A stretch of 64,000 nt of DNA from Myxococcota bacterium (GTDB lineage Bacteria > Myxococcota_A > Bradymonadia > UBA7976 > UBA1532). Position numbers and translations under genes: made by a program. Of this stretch, positions 1 through 8,044 are shown one piece after another. Positions within the stretch are counted from its first letter, which is position 1; the number at the start of each line of letters is the position of its first letter. The DNA lies in contig JAKLJY010000002.1 in the NCBI GenBank assembly GCA_023150895.1, positions 1-64,000 on the forward strand. The letters are read 5' to 3'. Under the pieces are notes generated by a model. The model was not told the DNA's origin. It saw nothing but the letters and a program-made list of their open reading frames with translations, and ran no database searches.

Positions 1-224
1 AACATGTGCGAGAACAGCGGACCGACCTGATGCGCGAGATCGACCGTCTGCCAGGTCTCGGCGTCGAGCACCCGCGCGGGGACGAGGCCGTTGACCTGAA
101 AGAGCCCGTCGAGCTGCTGCCCGAGGGAGAGTTCGTACGCGAACGCCGCCAGATTCAGCCCGATCAGGGTGAGATTGACCCACGGCCGGCGCTCGGGGTC
201 GATGTCGTCACGGAGCGGAATCAC
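1..224 (-). CDS. Rhomboid-family intramembrane serine protease, N-terminal fragment
   Basis: Partial gene running off the left edge; about 74 N-terminal codons are visible. The protein opens V-IPLRDD, then RRPWVNLTLIGLNLAAFAYE (start of the first membrane helix), later GLVPARVL and finally GPLFSHM. This is the usual rhomboid N-terminus, an IPLRDD start followed by helix 1, a loop and the F-H motif before the catalytic core. The catalytic Ser and His lie outside the window, so activity cannot be judged. The GTG start overlaps the stop of the upstream histidine kinase (GTGA), which suggests translational coupling. Rhomboids cleave membrane proteins within the bilayer; the substrate is unknown. 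Confidence 0.75.
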   Translation of the reverse strand, partial: MIPLRDDIDPERRPWVNLTLIGLNLAAFAYELSLGQQLDGLFQVNGLVPARVLDAETWQTVDLAHQVGPLFSHM

Positions 225-1750
225 GCGGGGGTGACGGCCTCATTCGCCGGCGCGGCGGGCAGAACGACGTGGAACGTCGACCCCTCGCCCAGCGAAGACA
301 CCACCCAGATGCGGCCGCCGTGACGCTCGACGACGCGCTGGACGATGGCGAGCCCGAGCCCCGAGCCCTCGATCTGGTCGCGCGTGTGCAGGCGCTGAAA
401 CAGGCCGAAGATGCGCTCGAACTGGTCTTCGGGGATGCCCATCCCGTTGTCCTGGACCTGGATGTGGACGTTCTCGCCCTCGACGACGGCGCGCACGGAC
501 ACCACACAGGGAACCTCGGGCCGCCGATACTTGATGGCGTTGCCGATGAGGTTCTCGAAGAGGTCGACGAGGCGGTCCGGATCGGCGAGGACGGCCGGCA
601 GCTCGCTCGGCAGCTCGACGCGGGCGCCGCTCTGGCGCACCGCCGCGTCCAGATTCCGCAGGGCTTCCCGCGCCGGCCGGTCGACCGCGACCGGCTCGAG
701 GAAGAGCTCCATCTTGCCGACCTTGACCACCCGCACGAGGTCCTCGACGAGGCGGCCGAGCCGTGCTGCGTTGACCTCGATGCGCTCGAGGAAGTGGTGC
801 GCCTCGTCGCCGAGCGCCTCCCCCTGATCCTCCAGGATCATCGCGGCGTAGCGGCGAATCGTCCACAACGGGCTCTTCATGTCGTGCGAGGCCGTATAGA
901 CGAAGGCTTCCATCTCCTCGGTGCGCTGCGCGAGCTCCTGTGCCTTGCCGCGCAGCGTCTCCTGCATGCGGATCGAGTCGGTCTCGTCGCGGAAGACGAC
1001 GAGGCCGCCGAGGCGCTGCCCGTATTCGCCGAAGAGGGGCTCGGCGTCGACCACGAGCACCCGCTCACCGCCGGTTCGGCCGCTCGACAGCTCGACGCGC
1101 TGCCCGCGGACGGACTCGCCCCGCACCGCAGCCCGCAGGATGGGGTGCTCGCGCCCGCCGGTGGCCGTCGTCGCCGGGGTGGGATCATCGAGGCCGAAGC
1201 GGCCGACCTGAGCCCCCAGAATCTCGCGGCCGCGCGCGTTCATGCGGACGACGCGCCCGCGCTCGTCGACGATGGCGAGGCCGCTCGTCACCGTCTCGAA
1301 GATGCGATCGAGCTCCTCGTTTCGCGCCGTCAGCGCGTCGTGATGCTTGCGGAACGTGCGCCGCAGGTAGTTCAGCCGCGCCATGTTGTCGATGCGCGCC
1401 GAGACGAGGTTCATGGGATCGGACAGGGAGACGAGGTCGCGCGCGCCCGCCGCGAAGACCCGGATCGCCTCGGTCTCGGAGGGGTGGTGCGGAATCGCGA
1501 TCATCGTCGGCAGGTACCGCGTCGTGTCGCCCTCCATCAGCAGCTCGCAGCGCGCGCAGGCCGCCTCGAGGTCCGCCTGACAGCCGATGACGACGACGTC
1601 GGGGGTCGCCCGCTCCACGGCCTGAACGAGCCGGGCGGGCGCGTCCCACCCGGGCGCTGGATCGATCGGCGACTGCCCGGCGTCGCGGAGGGCCGTGACG
1701 ACCTTCACGCGATCGACGCCGTGGTCCATGAGGAGCAGGATGCGGGCCAT
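221..1750 (-). CDS. PAS-containing sensor histidine kinase with N-terminal pseudo-receiver domain
   Basis: 509 residues, no membrane segment, so cytoplasmic. Residues 1-125 have a receiver-like alternation (MARILLLMDH start, TPDVVVIG strand), but the phospho-acceptor Asp position reads IGCQAD, so it looks degenerate. A PAS-like segment (about 150-255, beginning LDRIFETVTSGLAIVDERGRV) follows. The HisKA box has the phospho-acceptor His289 in ASHDMKSP. The ATPase has the N box (FENLIGNAIKY, N404), G1 (DNGMG, 434-438) and G2 (GSGLGLA, 462-468), so the kinase core looks intact. No cognate response regulator is adjacent. It overlaps the rhomboid gene, so the two probably share a transcript; the functional link is unknown. 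Confidence 0.9.
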   Translation of the reverse strand: MARILLLMDHGVDRVKVVTALRDAGQSPIDPAPGWDAPARLVQAVERATPDVVVIGCQADLEAACARCELLMEGDTTRYLPTMIAIPHHPSETEAIRVFAAGARDLVSLSDPMNLVSARIDNMARLNYLRRTFRKHHDALTARNEELDRIFETVTSGLAIVDERGRVVRMNARGREILGAQVGRFGLDDPTPATTATGGREHPILRAAVRGESVRGQRVELSSGRTGGERVLVVDAEPLFGEYGQRLGGLVVFRDETDSIRMQETLRGKAQELAQRTEEMEAFVYTASHDMKSPLWTIRRYAAMILEDQGEALGDEAHHFLERIEVNAARLGRLVEDLVRVVKVGKMELFLEPVAVDRPAREALRNLDAAVRQSGARVELPSELPAVLADPDRLVDLFENLIGNAIKYRRPEVPCVVSVRAVVEGENVHIQVQDNGMGIPEDQFERIFGLFQRLHTRDQIEGSGLGLAIVQRVVERHGGRIWVVSSLGEGSTFHVVLPAAPANEAVTPA

Positions 1751-1812
1751 GGCGGCCGTTTTCCTTCAACGGGGGGCTAGGGTCAAGTGCGCGAGTCGGC
1801 TACGCTTTGGCG

Positions 1813-3015
1813 ATGCACTTCTTTCGCCCGACCCAGCTCCTCATCGGTGACGGCGGCCCCGCACACGCCGGGTGGGGTCTCGTCGTCGAACACGGCCGCA
1901 TCGCCGCGGTCGGCCCCGTGGACGACGTCGCCCCGCGCGCCGGCTCGACCCGGGTGGTCGACCTCGTCGGCACGCTCCTGCCCGGCCTGATCGACTGCCA
2001 CACGCACGTCAGCCTCTCCGGCGGCCTCAACCCGGTGGCCGATCTGAAGACCGAAGGTCGCACGCGCCGCACCGTGCGCGCGCTCCACGCGCTGACCGCT
2101 CAACGCCGGGCCGGTGTGACGACCATTCGCGACATGGGCGGCCCCGAGGGTCTCGACCTCGAGCTCGCCCGGGGCCTGCGCGAGGGCTGGATCGACGGTC
2201 CGCGCATGCTCGCGGCCGGCGAGGTGGTCTGCATCACCGGCGGGCACGCGTGTTTCCTGGGCATCGAGGCCGACGGCCCCGACGCCGTCCGTGCGGCCGT
2301 CCGCAAGCAGCTCAAGGCCGGCTGCGACCTCGTGAAGGTGATCGCCACCGGTGGCGTCATCACCGCCGGCGTCGAACCCGGCGCCGCCCAGATGACCCCG
2401 GAGGAGCTGCGGGCGGCCTGCGAAGAGGCGCGCAAGGCCGGCCGCCTCGTCGCGGCGCACGCGCAGGGCACGGAGGGCATCCGCAACGCTCTCGTCGCCG
2501 GCGTGTCGACGATCGAACACGGCTTCTTCCTCGACGCGGAGACCATCGGCCTCATGGTGGCTCGCGGCTCGACGCTGGTGCCCACGTTTGCCGCCGGTCA
2601 GGCCATGCTCGACGGCGAGGCCGCCGGGGTGCCGTCGTTCATGGTCGAGAAGATCAAGCGGGTGAAGGGCGCCCACATCGCCAGCTTCCAGGCGGCCCTC
2701 GCGGCGGGCGTCCACGTCGCGTGCGGCACCGACGCCGGCACGCCGCTCAACCCGCATGGCCGCATCGCGACGGAGCTCGAGCTGTTCGTGCGGTTCGGGG
2801 CCACCCCGGCGCAGGCCATCGCGGCCGCCACGGGCAACGCCGCGCGGGCCATCGGCCGGGACGATGTCGGCCTGCTGGCCGTGGGACGCCGCGCGGACCT
2901 TCTCTGGGTCGCCGACGACCCCCTCGAGGACATCCACCGCATCAGCCGCGTCCGCGGCGTGTGGATGGACGGACGCCACGTCGAGGGGCCACCCCCCCAG
3001 AGCGTCGGCGCCTGA
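1813..3015 (+). CDS. Metal-dependent amidohydrolase (imidazolonepropionase / Xaa-Pro dipeptidase type)
   Basis: 400 residues from ATG 1813; a TTG two codons upstream is less likely. The amidohydrolase TIM-barrel signature is complete: LLPGLIDCHTHVSL (metal ligands H63, H65), K175 in DLVKVIATGG (bridging Lys), H216 in VAAHAQG, H236 in STIEHG and D307 in CGTDAG. The N- and C-termini form the small beta-sandwich (GLVVEHGRIAAVG; GRRADLLWV). Enzymes of this family hydrolyse amide bonds in cyclic or dipeptide substrates with one or two metal ions; the exact substrate cannot be read from sequence. No signal peptide, so cytoplasmic. Divergent from the histidine kinase and apparently monocistronic. 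Confidence 0.88.
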   Translation: MHFFRPTQLLIGDGGPAHAGWGLVVEHGRIAAVGPVDDVAPRAGSTRVVDLVGTLLPGLIDCHTHVSLSGGLNPVADLKTEGRTRRTVRALHALTAQRRAGVTTIRDMGGPEGLDLELARGLREGWIDGPRMLAAGEVVCITGGHACFLGIEADGPDAVRAAVRKQLKAGCDLVKVIATGGVITAGVEPGAAQMTPEELRAACEEARKAGRLVAAHAQGTEGIRNALVAGVSTIEHGFFLDAETIGLMVARGSTLVPTFAAGQAMLDGEAAGVPSFMVEKIKRVKGAHIASFQAALAAGVHVACGTDAGTPLNPHGRIATELELFVRFGATPAQAIAAATGNAARAIGRDDVGLLAVGRRADLLWVADDPLEDIHRISRVRGVWMDGRHVEGPPPQSVGA

Positions 3016-3020
3016 GCGGC

Positions 3021-3040
3021 GCGGGCACCTCGGCGCCCGC
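3021..3040. terminator. Hairpin between convergent genes
   Basis: Inverted repeat GCGGGC - 8 bases - GCCCGC lies in the 33-base gap between the convergent amidohydrolase and DUF4920 genes. The position fits a shared terminator, but there is no T tract on either strand, so intrinsic termination is uncertain. Confidence 0.35.
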
Positions 3041-3048
3041 AGTCGCGC

Positions 3049-3510
3049 TTACATCGCCGGGGTCAGCTCGAGGCCGTTGGCGACGAGGCGCAGCTCGACC
3101 TCGGGGATCTCCTCGGGCTTCTTGCCCGCGTCCTGCGCGAGGTGCGCGCGCTCGGCGGCGTCGAGCTTCGTGACCTTGACCGTCGCCTCGACCGTGGCGA
3201 CCTGCCCGGCGCAGTCCTTCGGCGCGAAGAAGCCGTAATCCTTGAACGTCACGCGGGCGACCGTGCCCTTGTCGCTCTTGAGGCTCAGCCAGCAGCCCTT
3301 CTTCTGGCAGACCGTCGAGACCTTGCCGCTGATCATGGTCAGCTTGTCGGCGAAGGCGTCGGGCTTGGCGGCGACGTCGTCGAGGGTGATGGGCTTGTCC
3401 TTCAGCGTGAAGGGCGCACCGCGGTGGACGACCTCGGAGGCGTCGGCGGCGAGAGCGACTGCGGGGGTCGTGAGGGCGAGGGCGAGGGCGAGGCGGGTGA
3501 CGAGGCGCAT
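3049..3510 (-). CDS. DUF4920-family secreted protein
   Basis: 153 residues with a cleavable signal peptide (MRLVTRLALALALTTPAVALAA). The ATG at 3510 is chosen over longer in-frame starts because it begins the signal peptide and has GGAG six bases upstream. The core KLTMISGKVSTVCQKKGCWL...VARVTFKDYGFF is characteristic of DUF4920 and carries the paired cysteines C68 and C73 in STVCQKKGC, plus C100. Function is unknown; the conserved Cys pair in an exported OB-fold-like domain suggests metal or redox chemistry, which is inference. Likely periplasmic. The preceding secreted dockerin/haem gene ends 118 bases upstream on the same strand. Confidence 0.85.
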   Translation of the reverse strand: MRLVTRLALALALTTPAVALAADASEVVHRGAPFTLKDKPITLDDVAAKPDAFADKLTMISGKVSTVCQKKGCWLSLKSDKGTVARVTFKDYGFFAPKDCAGQVATVEATVKVTKLDAAERAHLAQDAGKKPEEIPEVELRLVANGLELTPAM

Positions 3511-3602
3511 GGCGGGCTCCGTTGGGATCGCGGGTGGCGAGTGATGGGCTCGGAAAAACCGGGCCATACGCTATCACGGCCGCGCGGGTCGTCGGTAGGG
3601 GT

Positions 3603-3617
3603 GCGTCGAAGCGACGC
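3603..3617 (-). terminator. Short hairpin downstream of the dockerin/haem gene
   Basis: GCGTCG-AAG-CGACGC, a 6-bp stem 12 bases after the stop codon of the 985-residue gene on the minus strand. It has no T tract; it may be a Rho-dependent pause or simply an RNA 3' end. Confidence 0.25.
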
Positions 3618-3628
3618 GGGCGGCCGGG

Positions 3629-6586
3629 TCAGAAGTCGTCGCAGTCCGCCAGGCTCTCGTAGGGCGCCTTGCCCTTCGCTTCCTGGTCGAGAATGACGGA
3701 CATGCAGGCCTGGACGTCCTCCGCGAGGTAACCGGGGAGCGTCAGCCAGCCCATGGCCATCCACGGCTCGTCGGGGTTGTTGGCGCCCTCCGGGAGGGCA
3801 ATCGTGCCGGCGGCGATGTGGCAGCCCACGCAGCCGAGGTCCTCTTCGAGGTTGGCTTCACACTCGTCCCGGGGGCCCCACGGGTTGCCGCACTTCCCCT
3901 TGCTGCCGGCTTGCACGCACGCATGCCAGTTCTCGTAAGGCGTGCCCGCCAGCGCCGCCGGCCGCTCGCTCGCCCCCCCGACGAAACAGCTCGGATTGTA
4001 GACGTCGTCGATGCTCCGGCCGTCCTTCGTATGCGTCTCGCCGGGCGCGACGGGATACCAGTAGGTGCCCCAGGTCAGATAGCCGTCGTTCCCCGCCGAC
4101 TGCCCCGTCGACTCGGAGACATGCATGCCGACCAGATACAGGCGCTGCGGTGCCGCGCCGTTGGCGGCCGGGGGCACCCAGCTGTAGAAGGCATCGGGGT
4201 TTGCCGAGGCCGGCAGGCCGCCCTGCGGTTGCCAGAAGGCCTTGACGATCCGGCTGCCGACGGGCAGGTGCGGCATCCAGGAGGCCGAGAGATTGCCGCA
4301 GTGGTGCGACCGGGCGGCGATGGCGCACGCCTCGAAGTAGCCCGCACTCTGCAGGCGGTTGGCCATGCGCGGCTCGACCTTGACGCGCTTGAGGCTGGCG
4401 GGCTGCTCACGGGGATCGATGACCCACGCGGGTCCACCCGGAGAGAGCACCGAAGCGGGCAGGAAGCCCTCCCAGACCGGCAGTCCGAGATAGGCGATGT
4501 TGTCGTCGACGTCGTCGGGGTCGTAGCTCTCGCGCGGCGCCGTCACCTCGGCGAAGGCGCACCAGCCGCGGCGCAGGGCGGAGGCATCGGGGCCCAGGTC
4601 GTCGCAGGACGGGGCGGGGGGCGGGGCGAACGCGTGTGCCGCGCCCAGGGAGGGCTTGACGGGCTTCAGCGGCAGACCGCCCGGCACGGTGCCCGCGGGG
4701 GGCGGGGGCGCGGGCGGCACGGGCGCCGTCTGGTGACACGGACGAATCGACAGCCCGCCCAGGGCCGGCTCGGGAATGACCTCGGCCTCGCAGTCGCAGT
4801 CGTCCCCGGCGCCGAGGGCCGCCGCCGTCTGTTTCGCCAGCGCCGAGAGCCAGGCATCGTACGTCACCGGAGCGGTGTCACCGGGGGCCCGGGGCGGGCC
4901 CTCGTACCAGAACGACGCCGAGCGCGGGCCGCGGCCCTCCCCGTCGACGAGGGGCCAAGCGAGATCGACCGAGATGCGCACCCGACGTTCCGGGTCGAAC
5001 CGCGCCGGTTCGAAGGGCAGGAAGATCGAGCCATCGTCCCGGGTCAGGCCGATGGTGGCGAAATCGGCCCGCGACGCGGCGAAGACCGGGCAGAGGTCCG
5101 GGCGCTCGGCCGGCGTGGCGGCATAGGCCGGCCCAAAGCGGGCCGACGAGCCGTCCGGGGCGGAGGACGGCGCCCCGACCACGAGACAGTGCGCACCGCC
5201 CGCCGGGACCTGACCGAGCCGGACCTGCGCCCGCGTCGACGTCGCGCCGGGCAGGACCGTCCCGTGCACGGGGCCGAAGCGGACCGTCGGCGCCACGGGC
5301 AGGTTCGTGCCGGCAAGCACCACGACGTCCCCGGTCTGGAGCGTGCCCGTCAGCGTGGTGCCATCCGGGCGCAGGAGGCGGCGGACCACGGGGCCCGGCG
5401 CCAGGCCGCAGGCCGGCGTCCCCGGAACGACCCCCGCGACGGGAAACGGCGCGGCCGGCGGCACGGCGCCGCGTCGACCGTTGACCCACCGCGCGAGCTG
5501 CGTGTCGTCGGCGGCGTCGACCCGACCGTCGGCGTTGACGTCCGCCGTCTGTCGACAGTCGGGCAGCGTCCCCCGCCGGACATGCCGGCGCAGCGCCGTG
5601 AGGTCGTCGGTGTCGACCGCCCCGTCCCCATCCACGTCGCCCCGCACCCAGGGCGTGCCACCCGTGGCGAACACGCGGCCCGTCGCCCGCTCCCGGCCCG
5701 CGGCGGTCAGGAAGACCTCGCCGACGAGCGGTACCGGCGCCGGCGGTACGCTCAACATCAACCCCGTCTCGGCAGTTCGCTCGATGCTCAGGGGGACGTC
5801 CCCGAGCCGCGCGGCCGTGACGTGGTCGAGCGCGAAGCCGGCCAGTGCGATCTGCGCCCCGGAGGACGGCACGACGGGCGCATCCGTGCACTCGACCACC
5901 GGCGGCGGGACGAAGGCCACCGAGAGCGACGGGGCGGCGAAGCGGGCCGTGGCTGGCGTCGAGAGGTCGGCGCCCGCCTGGAGGAGACCCACGGAGCCGA
6001 ACTGCGCGAGGTCCGTCCCGGCGACGGGCAGGGCGAGCACCGGCGCCGATACGGGTCCGTTCGCGTCCGCGACGACGGTGGCCGAAATGACCCCCGCCGC
6101 CCGCGTCAGGCGCAGGGTCACGGGTAAGACCGCGTCCACCAGGAGACCGTCGAGGGGCGTGCTCGGGCCACCTTGCACGGGCCGCACCGCCGCGCTGACC
6201 ACGACTTCGGGGCCGGGCCCGAGGCGTTCGGCGACGACGTGGAACTGCGCCGTGCCGGTCGTGCGGATGCTCTGCGCAAAGACGAGCCCGGCCTGCGCCG
6301 CCGGGTCGAGCTCGACCACGGTGGCCTCTACCGTGACGTCCCCGGCCACGCCGCGAACGGCCGCCTGATAGCTGTCCGTAAACTCGCCGGGGCCGTCGCT
6401 GACGCTGCAGAGTTCGACCTCGGGGTCGAGCCCCCCGGTCAACGGTCGGGCGGCACCGGTCGGTGCATCGACGGACTCGGCGACCCAGGGGTCGACGGAT
6501 TCCGCCGGGAAACAGGGGGCGGGCTGCGCCGCGGTCGGCCCGGGGCCGAGCGCGAGGGCGGCAAAAAGCAGGGGGGTGGCTCGCAT
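3629..6586 (-). CDS. Large secreted protein with dockerin-like repeats and one C-terminal c-type haem motif
   Basis: 985 residues, start ATG with AAGGAG seven bases upstream. Signal peptide MRATPLLFAALALGPGPTAAQ. Residues about 20-230 are a beta-rich LamG-like region by appearance. Residues 313-371 hold two Ca-binding loops (GDVDGDGAVDTDDL and DVNADGRVDAADD) spaced as in a type I dockerin. A Pro-rich linker follows near 620-660. The C-terminus contains EEDLGCVGCH, one CXXCH haem-attachment motif (919-923), with several other cysteines. It is therefore likely exported and possibly a cytochrome with a calcium-stabilised module. No cohesin or glycoside hydrolase is seen nearby, so the dockerin may be structural. 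The biological role is unknown. Confidence 0.8.
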   Translation of the reverse strand: MRATPLLFAALALGPGPTAAQPAPCFPAESVDPWVAESVDAPTGAARPLTGGLDPEVELCSVSDGPGEFTDSYQAAVRGVAGDVTVEATVVELDPAAQAGLVFAQSIRTTGTAQFHVVAERLGPGPEVVVSAAVRPVQGGPSTPLDGLLVDAVLPVTLRLTRAAGVISATVVADANGPVSAPVLALPVAGTDLAQFGSVGLLQAGADLSTPATARFAAPSLSVAFVPPPVVECTDAPVVPSSGAQIALAGFALDHVTAARLGDVPLSIERTAETGLMLSVPPAPVPLVGEVFLTAAGRERATGRVFATGGTPWVRGDVDGDGAVDTDDLTALRRHVRRGTLPDCRQTADVNADGRVDAADDTQLARWVNGRRGAVPPAAPFPVAGVVPGTPACGLAPGPVVRRLLRPDGTTLTGTLQTGDVVVLAGTNLPVAPTVRFGPVHGTVLPGATSTRAQVRLGQVPAGGAHCLVVGAPSSAPDGSSARFGPAYAATPAERPDLCPVFAASRADFATIGLTRDDGSIFLPFEPARFDPERRVRISVDLAWPLVDGEGRGPRSASFWYEGPPRAPGDTAPVTYDAWLSALAKQTAAALGAGDDCDCEAEVIPEPALGGLSIRPCHQTAPVPPAPPPPAGTVPGGLPLKPVKPSLGAAHAFAPPPAPSCDDLGPDASALRRGWCAFAEVTAPRESYDPDDVDDNIAYLGLPVWEGFLPASVLSPGGPAWVIDPREQPASLKRVKVEPRMANRLQSAGYFEACAIAARSHHCGNLSASWMPHLPVGSRIVKAFWQPQGGLPASANPDAFYSWVPPAANGAAPQRLYLVGMHVSESTGQSAGNDGYLTWGTYWYPVAPGETHTKDGRSIDDVYNPSCFVGGASERPAALAGTPYENWHACVQAGSKGKCGNPWGPRDECEANLEEDLGCVGCHIAAGTIALPEGANNPDEPWMAMGWLTLPGYLAEDVQACMSVILDQEAKGKAPYESLADCDDF

Positions 6587-6608
6587 GGACGTCTCCTTGG
6601 GTTCGGTC

Positions 6609-6628
6609 GGCGCCTCGCGGGCGCCTCG
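6609..6628. repeat. Direct/inverted repeat in a divergent intergenic region
   Basis: GGCGCCTCG occurs twice, 2 bases apart; each GGCGCC is also self-palindromic. It lies between the divergent dockerin/haem gene and the MBL-fold gene and could be an operator, but no regulator is identified. Confidence 0.3.
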
Positions 6629-6702
6629 ACGGTGAAGTGACGGCCGGTCCCCTTCGGTTCACGACGGATGCGAAAAATCTCGCCAGCGGGTAGTTTCCCG
6701 GC

Positions 6703-7428
6703 ATGGACTACACGCCCGTCATGCCCCACGGCGACCTCGCGGAGGTCTTCCCCGATGTGTTCTTCGTCACCGGCACTTCGCGGCCCACGTTTCTGGGACA
6801 GGCCTGGCAGTTCAGCCGCAACATGGTCGTCGTACGAACGGGCGAGTCCCTGACACTGCTGAACACGGTGCGCCTCGACGACGCCGGTCTCGCCCGCCTC
6901 GACGCACTCGGGCGCATTGCGCAGGTCGTCCGCCTCGGCGCCTTCCATGGCATGGACGACGCGTTCTATCTCGACCGCAGCGGCGCGCGGTACATCGGGC
7001 TCGAGGGCGAGCCGCCGGCGGGTGCGCGGGCGGCGGACGACGTCCTGCGCGACGGAGGCGAAGGCCCCCTGCCCGGCTCGGTGGTGTTTCGCTTCGCGAC
7101 CAGCGCCGTCCCCGAGGCGGTGCTGCTCTTGCCACAGAACGGCGGCGTGCTGATTTCCTGCGATGCCCTGCAGAACTGGGCCGAGGTCGACCCCTTCTTC
7201 GACGCGGCGAGCGCGGAGAAGATGCGGGCCTTCGGGTTCATCGAGCCGGCCAACATCGGACCGGGGTGGCGTCAGGCCGCCTCCCCCGCGCGCGCGGACT
7301 TCGACCGCCTGTTGCGTTTGCCGTTCGACCACCTGCTGCCCGCTCACGGAACCCCCATCGTCGGCGGCGCCCGCGAGCGGATCGCGAGCACGGTCGATCG
7401 CCTCTTTCCGCCGGTGAGCCCGGCGTGA
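6703..7428 (+). CDS. Metallo-beta-lactamase-fold-like protein
   Basis: 241 residues, cytoplasmic. The order of strands resembles an MBL fold: DVFFVTGT, MVVVRTGESLTLLNTVRL, then VVRLGAFHGMDDAFYL, VLISCDALQNW, and LLPAHGTPI near the C-terminus, a frequent last metal-ligand loop of MBL proteins. The canonical HxHxDH box is missing; only FHGMDD occurs at that place, so this is a divergent or DUF4336-like member whose catalysis is uncertain. Its stop overlaps the GTG start of the following ECF sigma factor, so the two are probably co-translated, which may hint at a role in the same response. Confidence 0.65.
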   Translation: MDYTPVMPHGDLAEVFPDVFFVTGTSRPTFLGQAWQFSRNMVVVRTGESLTLLNTVRLDDAGLARLDALGRIAQVVRLGAFHGMDDAFYLDRSGARYIGLEGEPPAGARAADDVLRDGGEGPLPGSVVFRFATSAVPEAVLLLPQNGGVLISCDALQNWAEVDPFFDAASAEKMRAFGFIEPANIGPGWRQAASPARADFDRLLRLPFDHLLPAHGTPIVGGARERIASTVDRLFPPVSPA

Positions 7429-8042
7429 CCGAGGACGCGGCGCTCTTCGAGGCCTGGGTCGGCGGCGATCGCACCGCCGGCGCCGAGCTGATCGAGCGGT
7501 ACTACGACGCCGTCGTCCGATTCTTCCGGACCAAGGTGGGCGACGACGGCGATCAGGCCGCCGATCTCGTTCAGAGAACGTTCCTCGGCCTGACCGAGGC
7601 CGCCGGTCGCTTTCGCGGCGTGAGTTCGTTCCGGGCGTTTCTCTACGGGGTCGCGCGCAACGTCTTCCTCGAGCACCTGCGGACGCTCACCCGCGACCGC
7701 CTGCGTGATCCCGACTTCGCCGTCAGCTCCATCGTGGATCTTCGCACCGGCCTGGCCACGCGCGCCGCGCGGGCCGAGGCACGCCGGCTTCTCGTGGAGT
7801 GCCTGCAGCACCTGCCCGTCGAGCTGCAGGTCGCCGTCGAGCTGCACTACTGGGAGGACGTCCCGGTCGGGGAACTGGCCGAAATCCAGGGTGTGCCCGC
7901 GGGCACGATCAAGAGTCGGCTCTTCCGGGCCCGCACGCTGCTCCGCGAGGCCCTGGCCGCCGCCGAGGCCCCGAGCGCGGACAAGGCCGCGGTGAGCGCC
8001 GTCTTCGACGCGTGGCCCGTCCCCGCACCCGAGGCGGAGTAG
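7425..8042 (+). CDS. ECF-type RNA polymerase sigma factor
   Basis: 205 residues from GTG 7425, which overlaps the upstream stop (GTGA). Region 2 is visible as YYDAVVRFFRTKVGD..AADLVQRTFLGL..FRAFLYGVARNVFLEHLR, and region 4 as LQHLPVELQVAVELHYWEDVPVGELAEIQGVPAGTIKSRLFRARTLL, with the DNA-binding helix-turn-helix in the last part. There is no region 3 insert, as expected for ECF (group 4). No anti-sigma factor is encoded next to it; the convergent neighbour is a Ser/Thr kinase with ATPase and TPR domains. Some ECF groups are known to associate with Ser/Thr kinases instead of anti-sigma factors, but convergence makes this only suggestive here. Confidence 0.9.
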   Translation: MTEDAALFEAWVGGDRTAGAELIERYYDAVVRFFRTKVGDDGDQAADLVQRTFLGLTEAAGRFRGVSSFRAFLYGVARNVFLEHLRTLTRDRLRDPDFAVSSIVDLRTGLATRAARAEARRLLVECLQHLPVELQVAVELHYWEDVPVGELAEIQGVPAGTIKSRLFRARTLLREALAAAEAPSADKAAVSAVFDAWPVPAPEAE

Positions 8043-8044
8043 GG

